This document shows positions 1 to 7,497 of a stretch of DNA of 32,821 nt, piece by piece. Below the pieces are notes generated by a model, which ran no database searches, was not told where the DNA came from, and was given only the letters and a program-made list of their open reading frames with translations. Position 1 is the first letter of the stretch. Each line of letters begins with the position of its first letter. This DNA is from Lachnospiraceae bacterium (GTDB lineage Bacteria; Bacillota; Clostridia; Lachnospirales; Lachnospiraceae): positions 1 through 32,821 of the forward strand of contig JAFUVF010000057.1 of NCBI GenBank assembly GCA_017483735.1, written 5' to 3'. Made by a program: the position numbers and the translations under genes.

Positions 1-218
1 ATGATCTGGCTCTTTTTCATCTTAAGCTTCGTCGATAAAAACGCTTCGACATCAAACAGGTTCTTCTCGTCAAAATCGGACAGTTCCTTGTATCTCTTAT
101 GCTTGGTAATATCGAACTTGTCTGAGAAAAAAGGTCTCACGCCTCTAAGCTGCATGATACATTTCCCTCCGTCCATGACTGCGATCTCATCCTGTGACAT
201 CAATTCTCTGCAACATTG
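1..218 (-). pseudogene. Truncated VirD4/TraG-like type IV coupling protein (C-terminal region)
   Basis: The minus strand encodes a stretch containing MDGGKC and LRGVRPFFSDKFDITKHKRY, a signature of the C-terminal region of VirD4/TraG-type coupling ATPases of Firmicute conjugative elements. These ATPases sit at the inner membrane and feed relaxase-bound DNA into the transfer channel. The reading frame is closed by an in-frame TGA at 219-221, so the large ATPase portion is missing; the frame runs off the left edge. A plus-strand frame over the same bases (1-246) has no family likeness and is a shadow. The sequence shows a 5'-truncated remnant; that it derives from a conjugative element is inference from the family. 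Confidence 0.7.
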
Positions 219-242
219 TCAAGTGATGAGTTCAGATTTTGG

Positions 243-271
243 TTGAAATTCTCCGATTTTTTGCATATAAT
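243..271 (+). promoter_or_regulatory. Sigma-70-type promoter of the 326-1101 module
   Basis: TTGAAA (243-248) and TATAAT (266-271) are separated by exactly 17 bp, an almost consensus housekeeping promoter. It lies about 55 bp upstream of the ATG at 326 and points into the two-gene acetyltransferase module. Confidence 0.75.
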
Positions 272-325
272 ATGGTTGAGTAGGTGGGCAGATTTGTCGA
301 TAAAGATACTGAAGGAGGTGCTGAC

Positions 326-523
326 ATGGCTACATCAAGCATTTTTCATAATGTTAAGATAGATACCCCGGAAAAAGCCGAGGCTTTTGTTGCTGCTCTT
401 GAGGCATCTAAAAAAGAACCTTGGGTAAGAATCAGCCCTGAGCGTCATGTTGTTGAAACTGATCCCTCTGTCATAAGAAGGATAATGGAAACAAACAAAA
501 GAAACCGGGAGACCATAAAATGA
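326..523 (+). CDS. Small protein, probable antitoxin partner of the downstream acetyltransferase
   Basis: A 65-residue hydrophilic protein beginning MATSSIFHNVKI. The start at 326 is chosen because a strong GAAGGAGG ribosome binding site lies 7 bases upstream; the frame is open further upstream but without a site. It contains the stretch IDTPEKAEAFVAALEAS and a basic C-terminal tail (MFETNKRNRE-like, actually METNKRNRETIK). Its stop overlaps the ATG of the acetyltransferase (ATGA at 520-523), so the two are translationally coupled. No DNA-binding motif is recognised with certainty. Small protein first, GNAT second, is the order of acetyltransferase toxin-antitoxin pairs; the antitoxin role is inferred from this order only. 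Confidence 0.7.
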   Translation: MATSSIFHNVKIDTPEKAEAFVAALEASKKEPWVRISPERHVVETDPSVIRRIMETNKRNRETIK

Positions 524-1101
524 GTTATACTGTTATTAATATTCTTGATATTATAGAGGATAGCGGAGAGGACAACATTAAAGAGGCGCTCTCCGCTTTT
601 TCTTGTCCTCTAAATACGGAAATAGAAACCTTTGCACGAAGCAAGGCGATAGACTTTGCAAAAAAGAAATTGTCTATATCATATATAGTATTTGATAATC
701 TTGATTCTCAAATCGTAGGATATTTTACTCTTACTCACAAAGCGATTGACATTAAAGGCGAAAATCTGAGCAATACAAGCCGCCGCAAGCTAAGTAACCA
801 CGCCCGTTATGAAGATGATTCTGATACATATTCCACATCAGCATTCTTACTTGCTCAATTTGGCAAGAATTACGGTGTTGATGGTGGGAAGCGCATAACC
901 GGCACCCTACTCATGGAATTTGCTATGGATATTTTAAAAGACATCCAGCATCGTATCGGCGGCGGTGTCATATATCTTGATGCTGAAGAACGCCCTGAAC
1001 TTAAAGAATTTTACGAAAACAGGGCAAATTACAAGTTATTTGGTGAACGATACTCTGATGCGGATAATATTAAATACTTGCAGTATATGCGATTTTTATA
1101 A
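520..1101 (+). CDS. GNAT-like acetyltransferase, possible toxin
   Basis: A 193-residue protein with the layout of a GNAT N-acetyltransferase: beta strands around ISYIVFDNLDSQIVGYFTLT, a central acetyl-CoA-binding-like segment DGGKRITGTLLMEFAMD, and the C-terminal strand-helix GGGVIYLDAEERPELKEFYE followed by YKLF, typical of the last GNAT motif. GNAT toxins acetylate charged tRNA; ordinary GNATs acetylate amines or proteins, and the substrate cannot be read here. The gene is coupled by a 4-base overlap to the 65-residue protein upstream. The acetyl-CoA loop is not the textbook Q/RxxGxG/A, so activity is not certain. It follows conjugation debris, a common setting for cargo addiction modules. 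Confidence 0.65.
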   Translation: MSYTVINILDIIEDSGEDNIKEALSAFSCPLNTEIETFARSKAIDFAKKKLSISYIVFDNLDSQIVGYFTLTHKAIDIKGENLSNTSRRKLSNHARYEDDSDTYSTSAFLLAQFGKNYGVDGGKRITGTLLMEFAMDILKDIQHRIGGGVIYLDAEERPELKEFYENRANYKLFGERYSDADNIKYLQYMRFL

Positions 1102-1155
1102 AACATAAGATCAGCGGGTGAGAAAAAATATGTTCCATAAAAGCTCCTTTTTCCT

Positions 1156-1962
1156 CTATTTTGTGTCGAGTGCTATGTCTTGAGTTTCTGTTATGCTGCG
1201 CTTTACAAATTGTATAACCTCTGCGGACGTCAGATAATCCTCATGCCGGATACCTGAAAAGATCTTAAGTTCCGCATCGGCGTAGCATCCCGCCAGTTTC
1301 TTTTGCAGCTCCGCAGGGAGCGTTGTATCCGCGTCGGATCCAATTACGGTCACAGGGCAGGTTGTCTTCATGGCGTACCGATCCACCCGGATGTTATTTT
1401 TTATAAAGACCTGAAGTGGTCCCCAATAGAACGGGAGAATGCGATTATACATATCCGCACTCGTCCTATACCCGGAGAGCAGGATCAATCGACCGCAATC
1501 ACGGACGCTGGCCAAATAAGCTGCCATTCCGCAGCCGTAGCTGTGACCCATCACGATTATCTCCTTGCCCGGATACTGCGTCGCCGCATAGTCATACAGC
1601 GCCTCTGCGGACTTCTGCATCGTTTGCAGATTCATCCTGCCGGGGCTTTCCTGCGTCCCATAGTAATCCACCGAGAGGAACGGACAATCGTAATAGCCTC
1701 CATACATCCCCACCGTATTGTATGCTACATACATGGAGCCTCCGAAGCAGAGGATTACATGATCGGATTCCTGTTCAAGGGCGTATCCATATCCGATCAG
1801 GTCATCGGCAACCTGTATTTTTTCGGGCTGAAATGTTATCTGTTCCAGCTTTCGGTCCCCTTTGTAAAACGAGTATGAGATCGTCTGCATCACAAAGTCT
1901 CCTGCAAAGAGGACAATCATAATCCACATAACGATTTTTACAATTACATAGGCAACATTCAT
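1156..1962 (-). CDS. Membrane-anchored alpha/beta hydrolase
   Basis: A 268-residue alpha/beta-hydrolase-fold protein. One hydrophobic segment near the N-terminus (VIVKIVMWIMIVLFAG) suggests a membrane anchor with the catalytic domain outside or at the membrane. The nucleophile elbow is GHSYGCG (Ser about residue 141), and a likely acid (GSDADTTLP) and histidine (GIRHEDYL) follow in the right order. The ATG at 1962 is chosen; a TTG-initiated extension to 1989 would overlap the preceding gene's end and has no ribosome site. It sits 5 bp behind the broken CPBP protease gene. The substrate is unknown; such proteins are esterases, lipases or peptidases. Confidence 0.75.
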   Translation of the reverse strand: MNVAYVIVKIVMWIMIVLFAGDFVMQTISYSFYKGDRKLEQITFQPEKIQVADDLIGYGYALEQESDHVILCFGGSMYVAYNTVGMYGGYYDCPFLSVDYYGTQESPGRMNLQTMQKSAEALYDYAATQYPGKEIIVMGHSYGCGMAAYLASVRDCGRLILLSGYRTSADMYNRILPFYWGPLQVFIKNNIRVDRYAMKTTCPVTVIGSDADTTLPAELQKKLAGCYADAELKIFSGIRHEDYLTSAEVIQFVKRSITETQDIALDTK

Positions 1963-1967
1963 ACTCT

Positions 1968-2864
1968 TCAACCGTTCCACTCCTGCCAAATGAACTTATC
2001 ACTGCTCTTTATTGAAAGCATTAGTACAATTCCAATGACCAAAAAGCCAGACATTCCAATGACCCCTGACGGTTTTGGAACTAACAAGGCGCTGTAGTTT
2101 GATACGCAGATAAAAAGCGGTGCTTCGCGCAGGGCATTGATTACTCTGTGGGAGATACAGGCGGGAATGATTCTTTTTGTTTTGATCGTCAACCAGGAAA
2201 GGAAAACACCGACAGAGGTTGCGAATACAATCATCAGCATCCATGACCAGGGTACGCCGGGGTAGTCCCCTGCGTAATTCACGCCAAACGCAACAAGCGG
2301 AGCATGAACAGCGCCCCATAAAACGCCATCCAAGATGATCCCCCTTGTAACGCCGAATTTCCTGCACAGCAGAGGCAGTAAATAGCCCCTCCAACCCACC
2401 TCTTCCCCAAAGGCGAGGATATGATTGACAAATACCAGTGGGGCCAATAGGACGAACCCGGCCGCAATCAACAGTAAAGAGGATGTTTTTTCTCCTTCTG
2501 ATATATCCTTGTGTTAATGCAGCAATTCCCATAGCCACAATCGAAAATACAAATCCAATCATAAGCAGAATTGGCTCCGGAGCATTCAATCTGCTTTCGG
2601 CAAGCATATTCGCAAGACTGAATGTAAAGTATGGGGGAAGCGTAAATAATGCCCCATACAAACCACAGATTGCCCATTTCTTCCGCCCCACTCCTCGTTT
2701 AGTCCGATCATAAACGATGTGATTATGGTAAATACAGGCATCACCACATACAATGCAAGCATGGAATATCCCATCGCATCATCATAAAGTGGCGTCACCC
2801 AGAATATCAGGATGAGAGTCGCCCATACAATCAAGTGTGCGAGAATGGGTATCATCTTCTTCAT
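1968..2864 (-). pseudogene. CPBP-family intramembrane metalloprotease, broken by two frameshifts
   Basis: Three minus-strand frames give one CPBP (CAAX protease / bacteriocin-processing) membrane protein when read in succession. The first (from ATG 2864, behind AAGGTGA) runs MKKMIPILAHLIVWATLILI to LNEEWG near 2690. The second, in another frame, runs KKWAICGLYGALF to GYIRRRK near 2485. The third holds the family motif EEVGWRGY (near 2385-2405) and later HAPL, the glutamate and histidine metal ligands. The breaks fall at a GGGG run and an A6 run, so either slippage mutations or sequencing errors are possible. Read as it stands the gene cannot make a full protease. It begins inside the 3' end region of the MATE gene, suggesting one operon. 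Confidence 0.75.
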
Positions 2865-2890
2865 GATCAAATCACCTTGCCCTTCCATTT

Positions 2891-4228
2891 TCAATCAATC
2901 TTTACCATCCATTTTCTGCTCCTAAACAACCATACGGATATCCCCCATCGGACGATCTCCTCCAGCCCAATCACAAAGTACACACAGGCTACGGGAAGTC
3001 CAATCCATCTTCCGGCGAGAAACCCCAACGGCACTCCAAGAGCCCAGGTTCCCAGCAAATCGATCCACATAATATATTTCGTTTTCCCGCCGCTTCGGAT
3101 GATACCTCCGCCGAGGATCATATTCTGTACCTTGAAGGGTGCGAGTGCCGCAAAAGCCACAAGCAGCCACTCTGCGGTTTGCAGTACATAGTCCTCAACA
3201 TTGTATATATGGACATAGTGCCCTTTCAACAGGAGCAACAGGAGCGAGAGGGCAGATGAACCGACAAAGCCGTACCACATTAACTGCTTGGATTCGCCGT
3301 ATGCCTTGTCGTATTTCTCCTCGCCCAATCGCTTGCCGATCAGAATACCCGCCGCTTGCGCGAATCCGCTGAGCGCGCCGATCAGCAGGGATTCAACCGG
3401 GGAGATCACCGCGACAGCCGCCACCTCCTGGGTGCCGATATGACTGTAAATGATGGTAAAAACGTTTTGCCCAAGCCCCCAAAGGAACTCGTTAACCATG
3501 ACGGGCAGCAGCATAACGAGATATTGCCGCCTATCCGTTCCGTTTAATTTTACGGACGGAATGAAACGCTCGCTGCGTTCTGAAAGCAGCCCCCGGAAGA
3601 ACAGTATAACGATCAATACGTTTACCCATTGGCTGGCAACGCTTGCGATGGCTGCCCCTTGGACGCCGAGCGCCGGAGCGCCCAGCTTCCCGAAAATCAG
3701 AATATAGTTCAGTCCGGTGTTCGTAAGCGTGGATATAATAGCGGCATACAGCGGTGCTTTCGCCCGGTCGTTGCAGCGCAACATGACCGAAAGCGTGGAC
3801 GCCACACCGATTGGGAGATATGTACCAGCAATGATACGAAGATAAGATGCGGCGTACCGAACTGCGTCAGCATCATCGGAATAAAGCTGCATGATTTGTT
3901 CAGGGAACAGCAAGCTGAGCATGGTAAACAAAAGTCCGATTCCGCCCGCCACCAGCAGATTGACACATAAGCTCCGGTCAGCGGCTTTTTGATCCTTTTG
4001 GCCTATATATTGGGAGATCATGATCCCTGCGATAGCCGTAACCGCACCGATCACCACAGAATACATAAATGCGAACTTCCCTGCGATCCCAACCGCAGCA
4101 ATCCCGATACTGCCAAGCTGCCCAACCATAACCTGATCGATGATGGAAAAGGATGATTGAAGCATGGATTGCAATGCCACAGGGATTGCTATTCGTATCA
4201 CGCTCCTAAAAAAAGATACATCTTTCAT
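2891..4228 (-). CDS. MATE family efflux transporter
   Basis: A 445-residue polytopic membrane protein with about twelve hydrophobic segments. The opening FRSVIRIAIPVALQSMLQSS and IIDQVMVGQLG are the hallmark of MATE (NorM/DinF-type) exporters, and the second half repeats the pattern (VMLLPVMVNEFLWGLGQNVF). MATE proteins export cationic drugs or metabolites using sodium or proton gradients. The start at 4228 follows GTGAGGC 8 bases upstream. Length matches the family (about 450). It is followed directly by the broken CPBP protease and the hydrolase; the substrate cannot be inferred. Confidence 0.9.
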   Translation of the reverse strand: MKDVSFFRSVIRIAIPVALQSMLQSSFSIIDQVMVGQLGSIGIAAVGIAGKFAFMYSVVIGAVTAIAGIMISQYIGQKDQKAADRSLCVNLLVAGGIGLLFTMLSLLFPEQIMQLYSDDADAVRYAASYLRIIAGTYLPIGVASTLSVMLRCNDRAKAPLYAAIISTLTNTGLNYILIFGKLGAPALGVQGAAIASVASQWVNVLIVILFFRGLLSERSERFIPSVKLNGTDRRQYLVMLLPVMVNEFLWGLGQNVFTIIYSHIGTQEVAAVAVISPVESLLIGALSGFAQAAGILIGKRLGEEKYDKAYGESKQLMWYGFVGSSALSLLLLLLKGHYVHIYNVEDYVLQTAEWLLVAFAALAPFKVQNMILGGGIIRSGGKTKYIMWIDLLGTWALGVPLGFLAGRWIGLPVACVYFVIGLEEIVRWGISVWLFRSRKWMVKID

Positions 4229-4326
4229 AAATAATGCCTCACTTCAATATCATGGTTATCGGAATCGCAGCTGCAAGCCTCTCAAGATATTCCTCAAACA
4301 TTTGCCACGAAAAGCTCTTCCGTATA

Positions 4327-4542
4327 TTAGTTCTTATAAACCTCTTTGTCTGCCTGGATTCCTGGGGATTTGGTTTCTTCATAATCGTCCTCCCTTCTTT
4401 TCTTCAAGACCGTTCCTACGGCACACCCAATCAAGGAGCCAACACAGCCGCCAATGGGAATTTCGAACTGAAATGCACAGCAAAGCGCTGTTCCCAACAA
4501 AAGACCGATAGACAGGCCCTCTAATATATATGTTTTTTTCAT
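4327..4542 (-). CDS. Small two-helix membrane protein
   Basis: A 71-residue protein with two hydrophobic, glycine-rich segments (EGLSIGLLLGTALCCAF and GGCVGSLIGCAVGTVL) and a charged tail (KKRREDDYEE). The start follows a strong AAGGAGGT ribosome site. The glycine-zipper look resembles small membrane proteins of unknown function. It lies between the MFS transporter upstream and the MATE gene downstream, all on the same strand. I do not recognise a specific family. The 98-bp gap to the MATE gene encodes, on the same strand, a short open tail ending in LAAAIPITMILK that may be a gene remnant. Confidence 0.7.
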   Translation of the reverse strand: MKKTYILEGLSIGLLLGTALCCAFQFEIPIGGCVGSLIGCAVGTVLKKRREDDYEETKSPGIQADKEVYKN

Positions 4543-4564
4543 TGTACAAATACCTCCTTAACGG

Positions 4565-4589
4565 TTACAAGGAACCAGACCCCTTGTAA
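4565..4589 (-). repeat. Intergenic inverted repeat between MFS and small membrane protein genes
   Basis: TTACAAGG (4565-4572) and CCTTGTAA (4582-4589) form a perfect 8-bp stem with a 9-base loop just after the MFS gene stop. No T-run follows on the minus strand, so it is a weak candidate for a terminator or an mRNA 3'-end stabilizer. Confidence 0.4.
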
Positions 4590-4603
4590 TAAGACGGAAA
4601 AAT

Positions 4604-5785
4604 CTATGATGACATGCTTCTTCTTCGTAAAATCATAAGGGCTACTCCCATAAAAAATGGAAATATACATGCCACTCCTATGCCAGTTCTTATATTGTCA
4701 CCCGCAAAGCTGGCAACTGCTCCTGCAAGAGTTGGACCACTGGAACAGCCCAAGTCCCCCGCAAGTGCTAAAAGCGCAAACAAAAGTGTCCCTCTTCCCT
4801 TTACCAGTGCAGATGCTGTGCTAAAGGTACCCGGCCAGTAGATACCAACAGAGAAGCCTGCCAAACCGCAGCCTATAAACGCTATAACAGGGCTCGGTAC
4901 AAATACGATGATCATGTAAGCCGCAATACATAGCCCTGCAGATATGCTCATAAAGGTGCTTAGCTTAATCCCTCGTCCCTTCAAACCATAAAAGGTTCTT
5001 GATACTGCCATGCACAAGGCGAACAGCATCGGTCCCAATATATCTCCCACGATTTTGGTAACACCCAGACCCCTCTCCGCAAATGCCGACGCCCATTGGC
5101 TCACCGCCTGTTCTGACGCTCCTGCGCAAAGCATCATAAGGAACATAAGCCAGAATATCCCTTGCGTGGCAAGTTCCTTAAAGCCAACGCGTTTCTCCGT
5201 ATTTGTTTCCAGCTTTGCGATTGGAACCTGTGTAAAAAGAATCAGATCGATGGCCGGAACAATGCACCACAGTACGGCAAGAAGCCTCCAATTCGATATG
5301 CCGGCAAAAGCAAAAAATATCGTTGACAAAAGGACGACTGCCATATGTCCCCAGCAATACATCGAATGAAGCAGGCTCATCTGGGTTTCCTTATGATCTG
5401 TGGGGCATGCCTCAACAATCGGACTGACAAGCACCTCTTGGAGTCCTCCGCCAATGGCATAGATACAGACACAGATAATGAGTCCCCCAAATGCGTCCAT
5501 CCTTTTCCCTGGCAGAAAAGCAAGTGACAGAAAACCTGCAATGACAAATGCATTCGACAGTATCATGGATACCCTGTACCCGATCTTCGAAATTATGGGA
5601 GTCGAGAACATATCAATCAACAGCTGAATACAAAAATTAAGCGTGATGAGGACAGTGATCTTCCCCAAAGGAATCCCAAACTCCGATTGCATCCTGACAA
5701 AAAGCAACGGCGCAAAATTATTAACAATAGCCTGTACAATGTATCCCAGATAGGCAGCTTTTATTGTCAAATTGTAATTATTCAT
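4604..5785 (-). CDS. MFS transporter, regulated by adjacent LacI-type protein
   Basis: A 393-residue major facilitator protein with about twelve membrane segments, beginning MNNYNLTIKAAYLGYIVQAI. The ATG at 5785 is preferred over an upstream in-frame start at 5806 because AAGGTGA lies 6 bases before it. The central part (GGGLQEVLVSPIVEACPTDH) and the C-terminal half (GFSVGIYWPGTFSTASALV) resemble the sugar/fucose-permease-like MFS branch. It lies 72 bp behind a LacI-type repressor gene on the same strand, so it is likely controlled by that repressor. The presumed substrate is a sugar or sugar derivative; no catabolic enzyme gene is next to it to say which. Confidence 0.85.
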   Translation of the reverse strand: MNNYNLTIKAAYLGYIVQAIVNNFAPLLFVRMQSEFGIPLGKITVLITLNFCIQLLIDMFSTPIISKIGYRVSMILSNAFVIAGFLSLAFLPGKRMDAFGGLIICVCIYAIGGGLQEVLVSPIVEACPTDHKETQMSLLHSMYCWGHMAVVLLSTIFFAFAGISNWRLLAVLWCIVPAIDLILFTQVPIAKLETNTEKRVGFKELATQGIFWLMFLMMLCAGASEQAVSQWASAFAERGLGVTKIVGDILGPMLFALCMAVSRTFYGLKGRGIKLSTFMSISAGLCIAAYMIIVFVPSPVIAFIGCGLAGFSVGIYWPGTFSTASALVKGRGTLLFALLALAGDLGCSSGPTLAGAVASFAGDNIRTGIGVACIFPFFMGVALMILRRRSMSS

Positions 5786-5857
5786 TGGAATCACCTTTGC
5801 TTTCATACATCAAAAATGAGGAAGCGCTCGCCAGTTGTTTCACTCTTCTTTACCTTT

Positions 5858-6898
5858 TTAGTTTCCAGGAATTTTTTCTTCATGGTCATCCTCATCCTCC
5901 CTTCCACAGCTCATTCGCGGAATAAATGTTACCGGTATCTTTTCTGTTTTCGAATAGGCCCTGTCCTCCCTCATTTTACCAATGTATCTGACCGCCTTTT
6001 CCGCCCGCAGGTTCACATCCTGCCTGACCGAAGAAAGAGTGGGCGTCACGCTCCTGCATAATGCAATATCGTCAAATCCGATGACCCAGATGTCATCCGG
6101 TACCTGCATTCCGTTACCAATGAGAAAATTCATCAGCTCTATCGCGTAGTAATCAGAAACGCAAAAGACCGCATCCATGCCCCGGAAATCCGCCATATAG
6201 TCCCGGTAGAAGGCAAGGCGCCTTCTCTTTTCCATGGGAATCTTCATGAACCCGGCGTCTCTCCCAAGCCCCTTGCAAAGCCCCCTATACCTGTCATAGT
6301 CCGGCAAAAGCTTATTATCCGATATGCAGAGCACCTTCTTTTTGTTTTCGCCACGCAGAAATGCCCCCACCTGTCTGCCGCCGTCAAAATCGTCCAAAAT
6401 CAGGTTGCAGATATTCCTGTCGTTTTCAAAGAAGCCGTCATACACCACAAAGGGAATGCGTATCTTATCCCGCAGGGACTGGTATTCATCTGCGCAAAAT
6501 CCAATGAGAATCAGTCCGTCCATGTTCCACATAGATGCATATTTTGTAACATCAGCTATATTCTTTGTTTGCTTTACCATCATAAAATAGCCTGCCGAAT
6601 CAATCTCATAAGTCAGGGCATTTAAGGCGCTGCATATAAAAGGATCCTCAATGACACGGCCCTCGTATTTCGGGTGATCGTTTACCACAACCCCAACTAT
6701 CCGTGAATCATTCTGAGCCAGCAGCGTCGCCGCCATATTGGGTATATAACCCATTTCAACCAGTTTCTCCTGCACCCTTTTTACGGTACCGTCAGATATT
6801 TTCTTCGTCTTTCCGTGAAGCACATTAGAAACGGTGGCCGTGCTTACCCCAAGCTGATCCGCAACATCTACTATCCTTACCCTGTTTTCATCCCACAT
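5858..6898 (-). CDS. LacI-family transcriptional regulator
   Basis: A 346-residue repressor with the N-terminal LacI helix-turn-helix (VRIVDVADQLGVSTATVSNV, then hinge-helix-like MGYIPNMAATLLAQ) and a periplasmic-binding-protein-like effector domain ending in IWVIGFDDIALCRSVTPTLS, a LacI/GalR signature. Starts: GTG at 6910 is possible, but ATG at 6898 has GAGG at good spacing and is preferred. It binds operator DNA and is released by a small ligand, usually a sugar. It is the first gene of a two-gene unit with the MFS transporter. The promoter at 6944-6972 carries a repeated 11-mer that may be its own operator. Confidence 0.9.
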   Translation of the reverse strand: MWDENRVRIVDVADQLGVSTATVSNVLHGKTKKISDGTVKRVQEKLVEMGYIPNMAATLLAQNDSRIVGVVVNDHPKYEGRVIEDPFICSALNALTYEIDSAGYFMMVKQTKNIADVTKYASMWNMDGLILIGFCADEYQSLRDKIRIPFVVYDGFFENDRNICNLILDDFDGGRQVGAFLRGENKKKVLCISDNKLLPDYDRYRGLCKGLGRDAGFMKIPMEKRRRLAFYRDYMADFRGMDAVFCVSDYYAIELMNFLIGNGMQVPDDIWVIGFDDIALCRSVTPTLSSVRQDVNLRAEKAVRYIGKMREDRAYSKTEKIPVTFIPRMSCGREDEDDHEEKIPGN

Positions 6899-6913
6899 TT
6901 CATCCCTCACTCC

Positions 6914-6973
6914 ATAAACTCAATCCTTTAAGTGCCTAAAAACAGTATAAATAGAAACACCTATAAACTCAAT
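6914..6973 (-). promoter_or_regulatory. Promoter and repeated 11-mer upstream of the LacI-type gene
   Basis: On the minus strand TTGAGT (6972-6967) and TATACT (6949-6944) are 17 bp apart, a good housekeeping promoter. The 11-mer ATTGAGTTTAT occurs twice: over the -35 box (6973-6963) and again in the leader just upstream of the start codon (6924-6914), 49 bp apart. Such a pair flanking a promoter could serve autoregulation, though LacI operators are normally palindromic. Confidence 0.55.
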
Positions 6974-7212
6974 GGGTTAATCGCATAACCTTTTCTGTGA
7001 AAACTCGAACAAAACGGGAAAAGTTGGAAAAAAGTATAAAAAAAAGAGCCCCGGAAACTCCAGAACCCTTGAAAATGCTGACTACCCGCTACTAAGGTTC
7101 TTGCTTCGCCTTCGGCTCGCAACAACCTAAGTGCTTTCTCGGCAGTCTCCTTGCTGTGTACCTTGTAATAGCAGAAGCGGTAAATCTTGTCGTACTGTTC
7201 TTCTATATCCAT
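6961..7212 (-). pseudogene. Amino-terminal stub of an RNA polymerase sigma-factor-like gene
   Basis: The minus-strand frame from ATG 7212 begins MDIEEQYDKIYRFCYYKVHS, which reads like region 2.1 of sigma-70/ECF factors (…YRFCYYKVHSKETAED-type). After about 25 residues the family likeness stops and the frame continues through a hairpin-rich, low-information stretch and a terminator to 6961. The sequence thus shows only the start of a sigma-like gene, truncated around 7130. An alternative is a small unrelated protein; the run-through composition (WSFRGSFFYTFF over a terminator) argues that the tail is not protein-coding. Confidence 0.5.
7038..7070 (-). terminator. Intrinsic terminator (minus strand)
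   Basis: On the minus strand a short stem CTGGA-gtt-TCCGG (one G-T pair), extended by neighbouring bases, is followed by a run of eight T. This is a plausible rho-independent terminator and lies within the degenerate tail of the sigma-like stub, separating it from the LacI promoter. Confidence 0.55.
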
Positions 7213-7328
7213 GGATAACTCGAATTACCTCCTTCTATACCAAGGCTCTTTCTATCATCATATTGGCTTAGCAATTCTTTCAGTCTATTCATATCATTCG
7301 GATCATCGTCACATATAAATATATTCAT
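7203..7328 (-). pseudogene. Amino-terminal stub of a LytTR-type response regulator
   Basis: A 41-codon minus-strand frame begins MNIFICDDDPNDMNRLKELL, the start of a receiver domain: first beta strand followed by the acidic DDD cluster that binds magnesium, in the style of AgrA/LytTR regulators. The aspartate phosphorylation site and output domain are absent; the frame ends in TAG inside the start region of the sigma-like stub. Only about 30 residues look authentic. It lies immediately outside the recombinase end of the mobile element, consistent with truncation by insertion or deletion. Confidence 0.5.
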
Positions 7329-7412
7329 ATGGCACACGCCCCTATCAATATATTATCGGCTCAAATATGAGCTTTCTTTCGTCTCAATTCCTAAATCGAC
7401 CAAAATATGTCC

Positions 7413-7449
7413 TAAAAAGACCATGGGGAGAGTGTTCCTTAACTCTCCC
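7413..7449 (-). terminator. Terminator of the serine recombinase gene
   Basis: GGGAGAGT (7426-7433) and ACTCTCCC (7442-7449) are a perfect 8-bp stem with an 8-base loop, followed on the minus strand by CTTTTT. It lies about 50 bp after the recombinase stop codon and in the right orientation. Confidence 0.75.
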
Positions 7450-7497
7450 TGTCTGGCGTTCCGGTAATCTTTATTCCCAAAGCCTGTTTTTATGTAT

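Noticed and set aside
1303..1922. Two long plus-strand open frames opposite the alpha/beta hydrolase
   Set aside because: They are antisense shadows of a gene with clear hydrolase motifs; they show no family likeness and no ribosome sites.
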